A program made the position numbers and the translations under genes. A DNA stretch of 64,000 nucleotides, taken from Algibacter pacificus. Lineage in GTDB: Bacteria; Bacteroidota; Bacteroidia; Flavobacteriales; Flavobacteriaceae. Under the pieces are notes generated by a model. That model worked only from the letters and a program-made list of their open reading frames with translations. It was not told where the DNA came from and did not search any database. The stretch is from NCBI RefSeq assembly GCF_008033385.1, contig NZ_VOGY01000003.1, positions 248,001 through 312,000 on the forward strand. Direction: 5' to 3'. Positions 35,448 to 44,017 of this stretch are shown piece after piece; the first letter of the stretch is position 1, and each line of letters begins with the position of its first letter.

Positions 35448-35843
35448 ATGAAAGAAGATATCACCATCCCAGAAGTTGAAGACGTTTACGTTGCTATAGT
35501 TAACGAATACAATGCTATTTATAAAACGCAAGACTGGAATGCATACATTATAAATGATAAAGACGTTGATTTAGAAATGATACTTATTGTGACCAGTGGC
35601 TATTCTAAAGATAAAATAACATCTACTTTTAGAAAGAAACTCGACAAGCTTCCTAAAAAGAGTTATGCCAAAATAGAATTAATGCATGACGACTTATTTA
35701 AGATAAATAACACGTTTAAAGTCTCTTTCTTCGAAGGCAATAAAATGTTCGATAAAACTTACTTATTCCGTGAAAACACCATTAATTTAAAAGCTTTACA
35801 ACCCTTGCCGCTTATGCAAGTAAAAGGTGTTTTGGTAAAGTAA
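35448..35843 (+). CDS. Conserved flavobacterial hypothetical protein
   Basis: A 131-residue cytoplasmic protein. The start is the ATG at 35448; a longer frame using TTG at 35433 is unlikely because it would read through the -7 box TATTTTTG at 35436-35443. With that box only 4 nt before ATG the message may be leaderless. Features are DWNAYIINDKDVDLEMILIVTSGYSK, a Lys-rich middle (TFRKKLDKLPKKSYAKIELM) and a C-terminal KTYLFRENTINLKAL...LPLMQVKGVLVK. Relatives are sometimes labelled as a phenylalanyl-tRNA synthetase subunit, but no synthetase motif is present. The function is unknown. An EamA gene follows 75 nt later. Confidence 0.85.
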   Translation: MKEDITIPEVEDVYVAIVNEYNAIYKTQDWNAYIINDKDVDLEMILIVTSGYSKDKITSTFRKKLDKLPKKSYAKIELMHDDLFKINNTFKVSFFEGNKMFDKTYLFRENTINLKALQPLPLMQVKGVLVK

Positions 35844-35918
35844 AATCCTTTTTAATTAGAAGAGATACTCCTTATATTTTATTTTTCTCTAAAATTTAAC
35901 AAAAACTATTGTTTTTTT

Positions 35919-36761
35919 ATGAAAAGCTCAACGCCTATTTTTTATATGATTTTTAGTGTTATTGCCTTTTCATTAATGAATACGGTAGTAAAATATTTAG
36001 ATGATTTTGGTGCCTATCAAATTGTGTTTTTTAGATCTATAGGAACCTTGTTTTTTACGGTGCCATTAATTGTAAAAGCTAAGATTCCTGTTTTAGGAAA
36101 TAACAAAAAGCTATTGGTTTTACGCGGCATTTTTGGGGTTATTTCTTTAACTTGTTTTTTTCAATCTTTAAATTACATGTCCTTAGGTACAGCGGTTTCA
36201 TTACGATATACATCGCCTATTTTTGCTGCATTGTTTGCTTTATATTATTTAAGAGAACGGATTAAACCAATACAATGGCTGTTGTTTTTAATAGCTTTTC
36301 TTGGTGTTTTAGTGATTAAAGGTTTTGGAGCAGATGTAAATTCTTTGGGCGTTATTTTTGCTATTTTATCGGCCATTTTTTTAGGGCTAATATTTGTGGT
36401 AATTCGAAAATTAGGAGATTCCGAAAACCCTTTAGTCATTATTAATTATTTTATGGTTTTTGCATTTGTTATTGGTGGAATTATGTCTATAAAATATTGG
36501 AAAACCCCTAATTTAACCGAGTGGTTACTTTTATTAAGCTTGGGTGTTTTTGGATATGTTGGTCAGATTTTTATGACGAAATCCTTGCAATCTGGAGAAA
36601 CCAACGTTGTTGTGCCTTTAAAATATTTAGAGGTTATTTTTATGATTGTTATTGGCGCTTTTTGGTTTGATGAAATTTATACCTTATGGACTTTATTTGG
36701 GGTGTTTCTAATCATGTTCGGACTGCTTTATAATATTTATTTAAAACAAAAACGGGATTAA
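35919..36761 (+). CDS. EamA-family (DMT superfamily) transporter
   Basis: A 280-residue inner-membrane protein with ten predicted helices in two EamA repeats (~4-138 and ~146-275). Typical elements are SVIAFSLMNTVVKYL, VFFRSIGTLFFTVP, the MSLGTAVSLRYTSPIFAALFALYYLRERI segment at the end of the first repeat and MTKSLQSGETNVVVPLKYLEVIFMIVIGAFWFDE at the end of the second. DMT transporters move small metabolites, often as exporters; the substrate cannot be told. It is the last gene before the repeat array. Confidence 0.9.
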   Translation: MKSSTPIFYMIFSVIAFSLMNTVVKYLDDFGAYQIVFFRSIGTLFFTVPLIVKAKIPVLGNNKKLLVLRGIFGVISLTCFFQSLNYMSLGTAVSLRYTSPIFAALFALYYLRERIKPIQWLLFLIAFLGVLVIKGFGADVNSLGVIFAILSAIFLGLIFVVIRKLGDSENPLVIINYFMVFAFVIGGIMSIKYWKTPNLTEWLLLLSLGVFGYVGQIFMTKSLQSGETNVVVPLKYLEVIFMIVIGAFWFDEIYTLWTLFGVFLIMFGLLYNIYLKQKRD

Positions 36762-36825
36762 GTTTTGTTAATCTTTTTTGGTATCGTTGTTTAGCTAAAG
36801 GCTCAGAGAGCATACTCATCAAATT

Positions 36826-38285
36826 TTTGTCACTTCAATTTTTAGAGAAGTCACCATAACAGTGAACATACAAACCAGAGTTTCTTTATGCGATTTCTCC
36901 TAGCGTCGAAATGACAAGCTCTACGAAAAAAACACTAACCTTTGTCACTTCGAAGTATTGAGAAATCTCATAACAGTGAGCACGCCAACTAGAGTTTCTT
37001 TATGCGATTTCTCCTAGAGTCGAAATGACAAGCTCTACGAAAAAACACTAACCTTTTGTCACTTCGAAGTATTGAGAAGTCTCATAACCGTGAGCACGCC
37101 AACTAGAGTTTCTTTATGAGATTTCTCCTAGCGTCGAAATGACAAGCTCTACGAAAAAACACTAGCCTTTTGTCACTTCGAAGTATTGAGAAGTCTCATA
37201 ACCGTGAGCACGCCAACTAGAGTTTCTTTATGCGATTTCTCCTAGCGTCGAAATGACAAGCTCTACGAAAAAAACACAAACCTTTTATCTCTTCGAAGTA
37301 TTGAGAAGTCTCATAACAGTGAGCGCGCCAACTAGAGTTTCTTTGTGCGATTTCTCCTAGCGTCGAAATGACAAGCTCTACGAAAAAAACACAAACCTTT
37401 TATCTCTTCGAAGTATTGAGAAGTCTCATAACAGTGAGCACGCCAACTAGAGTTTCTTTATGCGATTTCTCCTAGCGTCGAAATGACAAGCTCTACGAAA
37501 AAAACACTAACCTTTGTCACTTCGAAGTATTGAGAAGTCTCATAGCCGTGAGCACTCAGCCAGAGTTTCTTTATGAGATTTCTCCTAGCGTCGAAATGAC
37601 AAGCTCTACGAAAAAACACTAGCCTTTGTCACTTCGAAGTATTGAGAAGTCTCATAGCCGTGAGCACTCAGCTAGAGTTTCTTTATGCGATTTCTCCTAG
37701 CGTCGAAATGACAAGCTCTACGAAAAAAACACTAACCTTTGTCACTTCGAAGTATTGAGAAATCTCATAACAGTGAGCACGCCAACTAGAGTTTCTTTAT
37801 GCGATTTCTCCTAGAGTCGAAATGACAAGCTCTACGAAAAAAACACTAACCTTTGTCACTTCGAAGTATTGAGAAGTCTCATAGCCGTGAGCACTCAGCT
37901 AGAGTTTCTTTATGAGATTTCTCCTAGCGTCGAAATGACAAGCTCTACGAAAAAAACACAAACCTTTTATCTCTTCGAAGTATTGAGAAGTCTCATAACC
38001 GTGAGCACGCCAACTAGAGTTTCTTTATGCGATTTCTCCTAGCGTCGAAATGACAAGCTCTACGAAAAAAACACTAACCTTTGTCACTTCGAAGTATTGA
38101 GAAGTCTCATAGCCGTGAGCACTCAGCTAGAGTTTCTTTATGAGATTTCTCCTAGCGTCGAAATGACAAGCTCTACGAAAAAACACTAGCCTTTTGTCAC
38201 TTCGAAGTATTGAGAAGTCTCATAACCGTGAGCACACAACTAGAGTTTCTTTTATGTGATTTCTTCCAAAAATTCGAAAAGACAA
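36826..38285. repeat. Tandem array 1 of ~114-bp hairpin repeats (13 units)
   Basis: Units recur at 112-115-bp steps; the marker CGAAGTATTG begins at 36951, 37065, 37179, 37294, 37409, 37523, 37635, 37748, 37862, 37976, 38090 and 38203, with a diverged first unit from 36826. Each unit has a left arm (TTGTCACTTCGA ... GAGAAGTCTCATAA), a ~27-nt loop, a right arm (TTATGMGATTTCTCC ... TCGAAATGACAA) that is an imperfect inverted copy, and a linker CTCTACGAAAAAACACTAACC. Two loop types occur (CACGCCAACTAG and CACTCAGCTAG) and two arm types (GTCACTTCG and TATCTCTTCG). Inner units are nearly identical; the edge units are diverged. It lies between convergent EamA and tex, together with the GIY-YIG gene. 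Confidence 0.95.
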
Positions 38286-38299
38286 AACTGTGTGGGAAT

Positions 38300-38617
38300 C
38301 TATTCAAATTCACTATTTAAAAAATTAAAAGAAGGGTTCTTTTCTTTTATAAGTGCTAATTTCTTCTCACGTCTCCATTTTTTTAATTCCTTTTCTCTGG
38401 TAATGGCTAATTGAATCCAAGTATGTTTTTCGTAATACACTAAAAATTCAATATTATATTTTGCTGCAAATGTTTTCTTCTTTTCAATGATATTTGTTTT
38501 ATGTTGTTGTAAGCGTTCTTTTAAATTATTTGTTACTCCAATATAAAATGTAGAACGGTATTTATTTGTAATTATGTAAACATAATAAGTGTGAAATCCT
38601 TTTTGTGGGTTTAGCAT
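38300..38617 (-). CDS. Small GIY-YIG nuclease (COG2827 type) inside the repeat array
   Basis: A 105-residue single-domain GIY-YIG protein. It has the GIY strand as V13-Y-I15 (YYVYIITN), the YIG strand at 25-27 (FYIGVTNN), the catalytic Arg R35 in LKERLQQHK, the metal-binding Glu in REKELKKW (E75) and the terminal KNPSFNFL motif. The catalytic set seems intact. Free-standing proteins of this kind have no settled role; the fold cuts DNA in UvrC, homing endonucleases and some restriction enzymes. It is flanked on both sides, within 20-40 nt, by the ~114-bp repeats, so it probably belongs with them. Its codon and base use resembles its neighbours. Confidence 0.9.
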   Translation of the reverse strand: MLNPQKGFHTYYVYIITNKYRSTFYIGVTNNLKERLQQHKTNIIEKKKTFAAKYNIEFLVYYEKHTWIQLAITREKELKKWRREKKLALIKEKNPSFNFLNSEFE

Positions 38618-38652
38618 TTTGTTTAAAAAGGTAAGAAAAAATATTTATATAA

Positions 38653-39310
38653 ATTGGTACTTCAAACTTAGTGAGAATACAAATTATGAGCTCGTTTATG
38701 CGATTTCTCCTAGCGTCGAAATGACAAGTTCTACCAAAAAACACTAACCTTTGTCACTTCGAAGTATTGAGAAGTCTCATAACAGTGAGCACGCCAACTA
38801 GAGTTTCTTTGTGCGATTTCTCCTAGCGTCGAAATGACAAGCTCTACGAAAAAAACACTAACCTTTGTCACTTCGAAGTATTGAGAAGTCTCATAACCGT
38901 GAGCACTCAGCTAGAGTTTCTTTATGAGATTTCTCCTAGCGTCGAAATGACAAGCTCTACGAAAAAAACACTAACCTTTTGTCACTTCGAAGTATTGAGA
39001 AGTCTCATAACAGTGAGCACGCCAACTAGAGTTTCTTTGTGTGATTTCTCCTAGCGTCGAAATGACAAGCTCTACGAAAAAAACACAAACCTTTTATCTC
39101 TTCGAAGTATTGAGAAGTCTCATAACCGTGAGCACGCCAACTAGAGTTTCTTTATGCGATTTCTCCTAGCGTCGAAATGACAAGCTCTACGAAAAAAACA
39201 CTAACCTTTTGTCACTTCGAAGTATTGAGAAGTCCCATAAAGTAGCTCAGTAGCTCAAACGACCAAAAATATTAAGTGATTTCTCTCTTCAATCGTAATG
39301 ACAAACAAGG
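38653..39310. repeat. Tandem array 2 of the same ~114-bp hairpin repeats (about 6 units)
   Basis: The same repeat resumes 35 nt upstream of the GIY-YIG start codon with a shortened unit (38653-38750). Markers follow at 38760, 38874, 38988, 39103 and 39218 (steps 114-115), and it ends in a diverged unit near 39310. Orientation is the same as array 1. Both loop variants and both arm variants are present. The outermost unit reads AAGTCCCATAAAGTAGC instead of the normal arm, so the end is decayed. Confidence 0.95.
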
Positions 39311-39360
39311 AAATAGCCAAATGGTTAAAACAATAAAACTGCACGTAAAAAATAGAAGTG

Positions 39361-41487
39361 TTACTTATGCAGCTTCAACTGTATACGCTTTCGCGGAACA
39401 TCCACTTCCAGAACTTTTACAATAATTTGTTGATGTAAACTCACGTGCTCATTAACATCTTTTACAAAGCTATCGGAAAGGTTTGAGACATGAATTAAAC
39501 CACTTTCTTTAATACCAACATCTACAAAACAACCAAAATTGGTAATATTGTTTACAATGCCCGGTAGTAATTGACCTTCGCGTAAATCGTTAATGGTTTT
39601 TATGTTTTGGTTGAAGGTAAACACTTTGGCTTGCTCACGAATATCTAAACCTGGTTTTTCAAGTTCTTTTACAATGTCTTCTAGGGTTAATAAACCAACC
39701 GTATCGGTGCAATAATTTTTTAAATTTATCTTTTGAAGAAGGGCTTTATTGCCAATTAATTCGGCTACCGATGTTTTTAAATCTTTAGCCATTTTTGTAA
39801 CAATAGCATAACTTTCCGGATGCACTGCAGAATCATCCAACGGATTTTCTGCATCCTTAATACGTAAAAAAGCAGCACCTTGCTCAAAAGCTTTTCCGCC
39901 TAAGCGAGGTACTTTTTTTATGGCTGCTCTAGATTTAAAAACGCCGTTTTCATTTCGGTAGTTAAAAATATTTTCAGCTAATTTTGGACCAATGCCTGAT
40001 ACATAACTCAGTAAACTTTTACTGGCCGAATTAATATTTACACCAACGGAATTCACACAGTTTTCCACTACAACATCCAATTGTTTTTGTAGCTTATTTT
40101 GATCTACATCGTGCTGATATTGTCCAACACCAATAGACTGTGCATCAATTTTAACCAACTCGGCCAACGGATCCTGCAAACGGCGCCCAATAGAAATCGA
40201 GCCACGAACAGTAACATCGTAATCCGGAAATTCTTCGCGGGCTATTTTAGAGGCCGAATAAATACTGGCTCCAGCCTCGCTAACCACAAAAACCTGCATA
40301 TCGTTTTTAAAATAAATTTTACGTACTAGCGCTTCTGTTTCTCGTGATGCCGTGCCGTTACCAATAGCAATGGCTTCAATTTTATGCGCCTCGCAAAGTG
40401 AACTTATTTTTTTCATCGCGCCAATACTATCGCTTTTTGGAGGGTGTGGGTAAATGGTTTCGTTGTATTTTAATTGACCTTGCGCATCTAAACATACTAA
40501 TTTACAACCCGATCTAAAACCAGGGTCAATCGCTAAAACACGTTTTTCACCAAGTGGCGAACCTAATAAAAGTTGTTTTAAGTTTTTCGCAAACACACTA
40601 ATGGCAGCTTCATCGGCTTTATCTTTTGCTATTTGCATCGCCTCGTTACTTAAAGACGGCAATAACAAACGTTTGTAAGCATCTTTAATAGCAAGCTGTA
40701 TGTTTTCCGCGCAAGCGTTATTACTTTTTATAACGCGGCGTTCTATATTATCGATGGCGCGATCGTTATCAATTTCAATTTTTACACGGATAAAACCTTC
40801 TTTTTCGGCACGTAAAATGGCTAATAATCTGTGGGATGGAATTCTGCTCAGGTTTTCTTCCCAATCGAAGTAATCACGGAATTTTTGAGCATGCTCGTCA
40901 CTCGATTTTGTTTTTACCACTTTCGTGGAAATCATAGCGAAACGCTCTAGCTGGCGACGGATGTTATTCCTAATATCGGTTCGCTCGTTAATCCATTCGG
41001 CAATAATGTGTCTGGCACCTTCCAGTGCATCGTCAACCGATGCTACTGTGCCTCTTACATATTTAAAGGCAATGGATTCTACATCATTTGCATTCTGACT
41101 CATTATTATTTTTGCCAAAGGTTCTAAGCCGTTAAGTCGTGCTTTTTCAGCTTTGGTTTTCCGGCTCTTTTTAAAAGGCAAGTATAAATCTTCAAGCGTG
41201 GTTAAGTCTGTTGTATTTTCAATTTTTTGTTTTAATTCAGTCGTAAGAACATCTTGTTCTTCTAAAGCTTTTAAAATGGCTTTTTTTCGTTTTTCTAAAG
41301 CTTCAAATTGTTCTTTGAATTTTACAATATCGCCTATTTGTACTTCATCTAAATTTCCGGTAAGTTCTTTTCTATATCTCGAAATAAAAGGAATAGTGCA
41401 ATCTTCATTCAATAAATTTACCGTGTTTTTTATGGATGATTCTGGTAAATTGGTGTTTGAAATAATATAGGAAATAAGTGATTTCAT
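39361..41487 (-). CDS. tex: Tex-family RNA-binding transcription accessory protein
   Basis: A 708-residue cytoplasmic nucleic-acid-binding protein related to Spt6. In order: the N-terminal Tex helical region (~1-190, FISRYRKELTGNLDEVQI), the YqgF/RNase H-like domain (~310-430, VLAIDPGFRSGCKLVCLD, AIAIGNGTASRETEALV), the helix-hairpin-helix pair (~470-550, SYVSGIGPKLAENIFNYR, KKVPRLGGKAFEQGAAFLRI) and a C-terminal S1 domain (~635-705, GQLLPGIVNNITNFGCFVDVG). Length is a little shorter than in proteobacteria but complete. It is monocistronic, its 3' end facing the repeat array. Confidence 0.95.
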   Translation of the reverse strand: MKSLISYIISNTNLPESSIKNTVNLLNEDCTIPFISRYRKELTGNLDEVQIGDIVKFKEQFEALEKRKKAILKALEEQDVLTTELKQKIENTTDLTTLEDLYLPFKKSRKTKAEKARLNGLEPLAKIIMSQNANDVESIAFKYVRGTVASVDDALEGARHIIAEWINERTDIRNNIRRQLERFAMISTKVVKTKSSDEHAQKFRDYFDWEENLSRIPSHRLLAILRAEKEGFIRVKIEIDNDRAIDNIERRVIKSNNACAENIQLAIKDAYKRLLLPSLSNEAMQIAKDKADEAAISVFAKNLKQLLLGSPLGEKRVLAIDPGFRSGCKLVCLDAQGQLKYNETIYPHPPKSDSIGAMKKISSLCEAHKIEAIAIGNGTASRETEALVRKIYFKNDMQVFVVSEAGASIYSASKIAREEFPDYDVTVRGSISIGRRLQDPLAELVKIDAQSIGVGQYQHDVDQNKLQKQLDVVVENCVNSVGVNINSASKSLLSYVSGIGPKLAENIFNYRNENGVFKSRAAIKKVPRLGGKAFEQGAAFLRIKDAENPLDDSAVHPESYAIVTKMAKDLKTSVAELIGNKALLQKINLKNYCTDTVGLLTLEDIVKELEKPGLDIREQAKVFTFNQNIKTINDLREGQLLPGIVNNITNFGCFVDVGIKESGLIHVSNLSDSFVKDVNEHVSLHQQIIVKVLEVDVPRKRIQLKLHK

Positions 41488-41607
41488 AAGCTCTAAAAAA
41501 TATAAAGGCGAATGTAATAAAGTTCTATAAAATTGGAGTGTAATGGACGTGGTTTTTCTTATAATAGAAATGAGCTTTAGATTAAAACTATATGGTTTTT
41601 TAATAAA

Positions 41608-41647
41608 ATAAAAGAAGGCTACCCAAATTAATGGATAGCCTTTTTTT
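41608..41647 (-). terminator. Terminator of the AhpD-like/cupredoxin-like unit
   Basis: Read leftward: stem AAGGCTATCC / GGGTAGCCTT (one mismatch) with loop ATTAATTT, then CTTTTATTTTATT. It lies 19 nt after the stop at 41666. In the plus direction the same stem is followed by seven T. Confidence 0.75.
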
Positions 41648-41665
41648 AAAAAATAACACTATTAA

Positions 41666-42034
41666 TTACTCCACAGTTAGGGTATATTGTGGGGTTTTAT
41701 TTAGCGGGCAAAAATAAGTGTACTCGCCTTTGGCTAATGTGGTTACATTAGATTTTTCTGTTTTACCTTCGGCAACCACTTGGGTTACGTATGCTGTTTT
41801 AATGTGGTTTTCTGGGTTCGAGGCGTCTTTTCCTTTTTCTATTAATACAAATCCAACATCGACTCCCGAGTGGTTGTTTGCGATTTCGAAAATATACGAT
41901 CCTTCGCTTAGGGTTAAATGCTTTTGTGTAAACTCGCCTTTGGTTTGTTCTAAAGCTACTGTTTTTACATCTTGTGCGTTAGAATTTACTACAAATGCTA
42001 ATGCGAATACTAAAATGGCTACTACTTTTTTCAT
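41666..42034 (-). CDS. Small secreted cupredoxin-fold-like protein lacking a complete copper site
   Basis: A 122-residue exported protein with signal peptide 1-20 (ending NSNAQ) and a beta-sandwich of cupredoxin type: GSYIFEIANNHSGVDVGFVLIEKG, then LAKGEYTYFCPLNKTPQYTLTVE. The positions expected for type 1 copper ligands are only partly filled: H55 and C109 are there, but the His and Met normally after the Cys are absent (CPLNKTPQ). It is probably co-transcribed with the AhpD-like gene 75 nt upstream. It may bind copper differently or not at all; the role is unknown. Confidence 0.8.
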   Translation of the reverse strand: MKKVVAILVFALAFVVNSNAQDVKTVALEQTKGEFTQKHLTLSEGSYIFEIANNHSGVDVGFVLIEKGKDASNPENHIKTAYVTQVVAEGKTEKSNVTTLAKGEYTYFCPLNKTPQYTLTVE

Positions 42035-42109
42035 GTTTAAATTTGTTTGTGCTTCGAGTTTTCAAGAAGCGTTATTATTAATTATTAAGGCTGTTAAATT
42101 TTGGTTTTA

Positions 42110-42664
42110 TTATGCTGAAACTTCTGCGTTTGCTAGTGGTTGTGCCACTGGAAAATCTACAGGAACTTGTGTGGTGCTGTGTACATAATTCGATATGGTT
42201 TTATCGCCAACCAATGAAATGGTATCTATTAAATTTGCTTTGGTATATCCTGCATTAAAATAGTTTTCCAGAACGTTTGCATCGGTTTTTCCACGGTTTT
42301 CAGTTATGTTTTTAGCTAATGCTGCTAGAGCATTTAGTTTATCGTTTACTGTAGAATATCCTGCGCGTAACTCAAGAATTTGGGCGTCGGTAAAACCATT
42401 CATTTTCCCAATAGCGGTATGCGCAGATAAACAGTAAATACAGTTGTTAACTTCGCTAACGGCTAAGTTTACTACTTCTTTTTCTTTAGCAGATAAGGAT
42501 GTTTTTGCATTGGCAAAGCCTAAATAGTTTTCTAAGGCTGTGTCACTGTGTGCGTAAGTGGCATATAAGTTTGGTACAAAACCCACTGCTTTTTTTAGGT
42601 TATCGAAAATGGCTTGGTTGTTTTCGCTTACTTCTTCTCTTGTTGGTACATTAAATGTGCTCAT
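42110..42664 (-). CDS. AhpD-like / carboxymuconolactone decarboxylase family protein
   Basis: A 184-residue helical protein of the AhpD-like fold. The redox motif is present as C75-I-Y-C78 with H82 (EVNNCIYCLSAH), and E71 and the surrounding helix match peroxidase-associated members. Homologues act as alkyl hydroperoxidases or thiol oxidoreductases; substrate-specific decarboxylase activity is not indicated. It lies between an AraC regulator and the cupredoxin-like protein, all leftward, and these four genes including the small one at 42795 may be one stress-responsive group. Confidence 0.9.
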   Translation of the reverse strand: MSTFNVPTREEVSENNQAIFDNLKKAVGFVPNLYATYAHSDTALENYLGFANAKTSLSAKEKEVVNLAVSEVNNCIYCLSAHTAIGKMNGFTDAQILELRAGYSTVNDKLNALAALAKNITENRGKTDANVLENYFNAGYTKANLIDTISLVGDKTISNYVHSTTQVPVDFPVAQPLANAEVSA

Positions 42665-42794
42665 GTTTAATATTTTTATTGTTAAATTTTAGGTTTTAAT
42701 TTCTTGGTACAAAGGTGCGACGGTTATAAAGGTTATACCATGTAGGTTTTTCCTTTTAGATTGTCAATTTTGCCCTTTTGTTTTTTGTGTTGAA

Positions 42795-42950
42795 TTATTG
42801 GGAAATATGTGGTTTTTCAGCATCGCAATAAAAATCGGATAAGTGATTTTGCTCGCAATGTGTTTTAGGGCTAATAGTGTTTAATACTACTTTCTTGTTG
42901 CTTCTGAATATTTCAATTAAATTGAAAATGGATATGTTTTTTGTTTTCAT
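42795..42950 (-). CDS. Possible 51-residue protein
   Basis: A frame MKTKNISIFNLIEIF...HCEQNHLSDFYCDAEKPHISQ starts 91 nt after the AraC gene and ends 130 nt before the AhpD-like gene, on the same strand. It has two Cys and three His in the second half (HCEQNH, YCDAEKPH), which could bind a metal. A near-consensus -7 sequence (CATCTTTG, 42975-42982) is upstream. No family is recognised. The frame may be real but lacks other support. Confidence 0.4.
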   Translation of the reverse strand: MKTKNISIFNLIEIFRSNKKVVLNTISPKTHCEQNHLSDFYCDAEKPHISQ

Positions 42951-43041
42951 GACTTTGATGTTTTAATTATACACTGCAAAGATGAAACATAACCAGATGC
43001 TATAGAAGGGATAGATTACCCGAAGCGTTGTCGATTTTTCC

Positions 43042-43884
43042 CTAAACTGTAGTTTTTAGCTGTTTTTTGAAGTCGGAAGGTGAAAAAGAGGTGTGTTTTT
43101 TAAATAATCGGCTTAAATGCGAGGCGTCTTCAAAGCCAACTTCATAAGCTATTTCTTTAGCCGTTTTATCGGTATAGATTAATAAGCGTTTTGCTTCAAG
43201 GATAATACGCTCGTGAATAATTTGTAACGGACTCGTATTTAATTTAGAAAAGGTATTTGATAATGTTTTAGGCGATTTAAAAAGTTTGTCGGCATAATAA
43301 GAGACGCTGTGCTCTGTTTTAAAATGAGTTTCTACTAACATATTAAATTCACGCAATAATTCTATTTTGGTGTTTTTAGTAGTTTCCACAAAACCTTCTT
43401 TTGCTTTTAGCAATCGGGTACTTATTATAATGAAACGCGCCATGAGCATACGTAACATTTCGGCTTGTATGCTGTCTTTTGTTTCAAATTCGTCCATAAA
43501 AACTTCGTGGAGAATAGAGAATTTATGGGCTTCTTCTTGGCTTAGACCTATAACAGGGACATGCACATTTCCAAAAAATAATAATCCAGCGCAACTTACT
43601 TCTTGGTCGTGATCTTTAATGCAATAAAATTCCTGGTTAAATTGATAGACCACTAAATTTTCACCTGTAACAAACTGTATATATTGTACAGGTGTTAAAA
43701 CTAGTAAACTATTGGGTTCAATGGTGTAAGGAATACTATCCACAACAATTTCGGCTTTGGTTGCGTTAGTTCTAATGAAGGTATATAACCCGGCTTGAGT
43801 AGATACTTTATAGCTATTTAATAAGGCTTCGTTACCAATTTTTAAAATTGCGTTAGTCGAAAATTCGGTGAAAGTTTGTTCCAT
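43042..43884 (-). CDS. AraC-family transcriptional regulator
   Basis: A 280-residue regulator with an N-terminal cupin-like AraC sensing domain (~15-140, TFIRTNATKAEIVVDSIPYTIEPNSLLVLTPVQYIQFV) and two C-terminal HTH motifs (~185-275: HSVSYYADKLFKSPKTLSNTFSKLN and TAKEIAYEVGFEDASHLSRLFKKHTSFSPSDFK). It is divergent from rsmA (134-nt gap) and upstream of the AhpD-like and cupredoxin-like genes on the same strand, which are likely targets. The inducer is not known. Confidence 0.92.
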   Translation of the reverse strand: MEQTFTEFSTNAILKIGNEALLNSYKVSTQAGLYTFIRTNATKAEIVVDSIPYTIEPNSLLVLTPVQYIQFVTGENLVVYQFNQEFYCIKDHDQEVSCAGLLFFGNVHVPVIGLSQEEAHKFSILHEVFMDEFETKDSIQAEMLRMLMARFIIISTRLLKAKEGFVETTKNTKIELLREFNMLVETHFKTEHSVSYYADKLFKSPKTLSNTFSKLNTSPLQIIHERIILEAKRLLIYTDKTAKEIAYEVGFEDASHLSRLFKKHTSFSPSDFKKQLKTTV

Positions 43885-44017
43885 AAAATCTTAGTCTTAT
43901 CATTTTTAAAAACATTACATAGTCAATAATTTATTGGGGAAAACACAATACTTCTACCATGGCAGATGTATTGTTTTTAAGTTTCATATCTTCGTCCTTT
44001 CCTAAAACATCTATGTC

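Noticed and set aside
36826-39310. Tandem repeats considered as a CRISPR array
   Set aside because: The ~114-bp units are repeated whole, with no unique spacers of constant length, and no cas genes are near. Units are palindromic over most of their length.
36762-39360. Repeats considered as coding (period 114 is a multiple of 3)
   Set aside because: Steps vary from 112 to 115 bp and all frames hit stops within one unit; no long frame spans them.
43945-43974. Inverted repeat ACAATAC/GTATTGT between the AraC gene and rsmA
   Set aside because: Only 7-bp arms with a 16-nt spacer in AT-rich DNA; too weak to call an operator.
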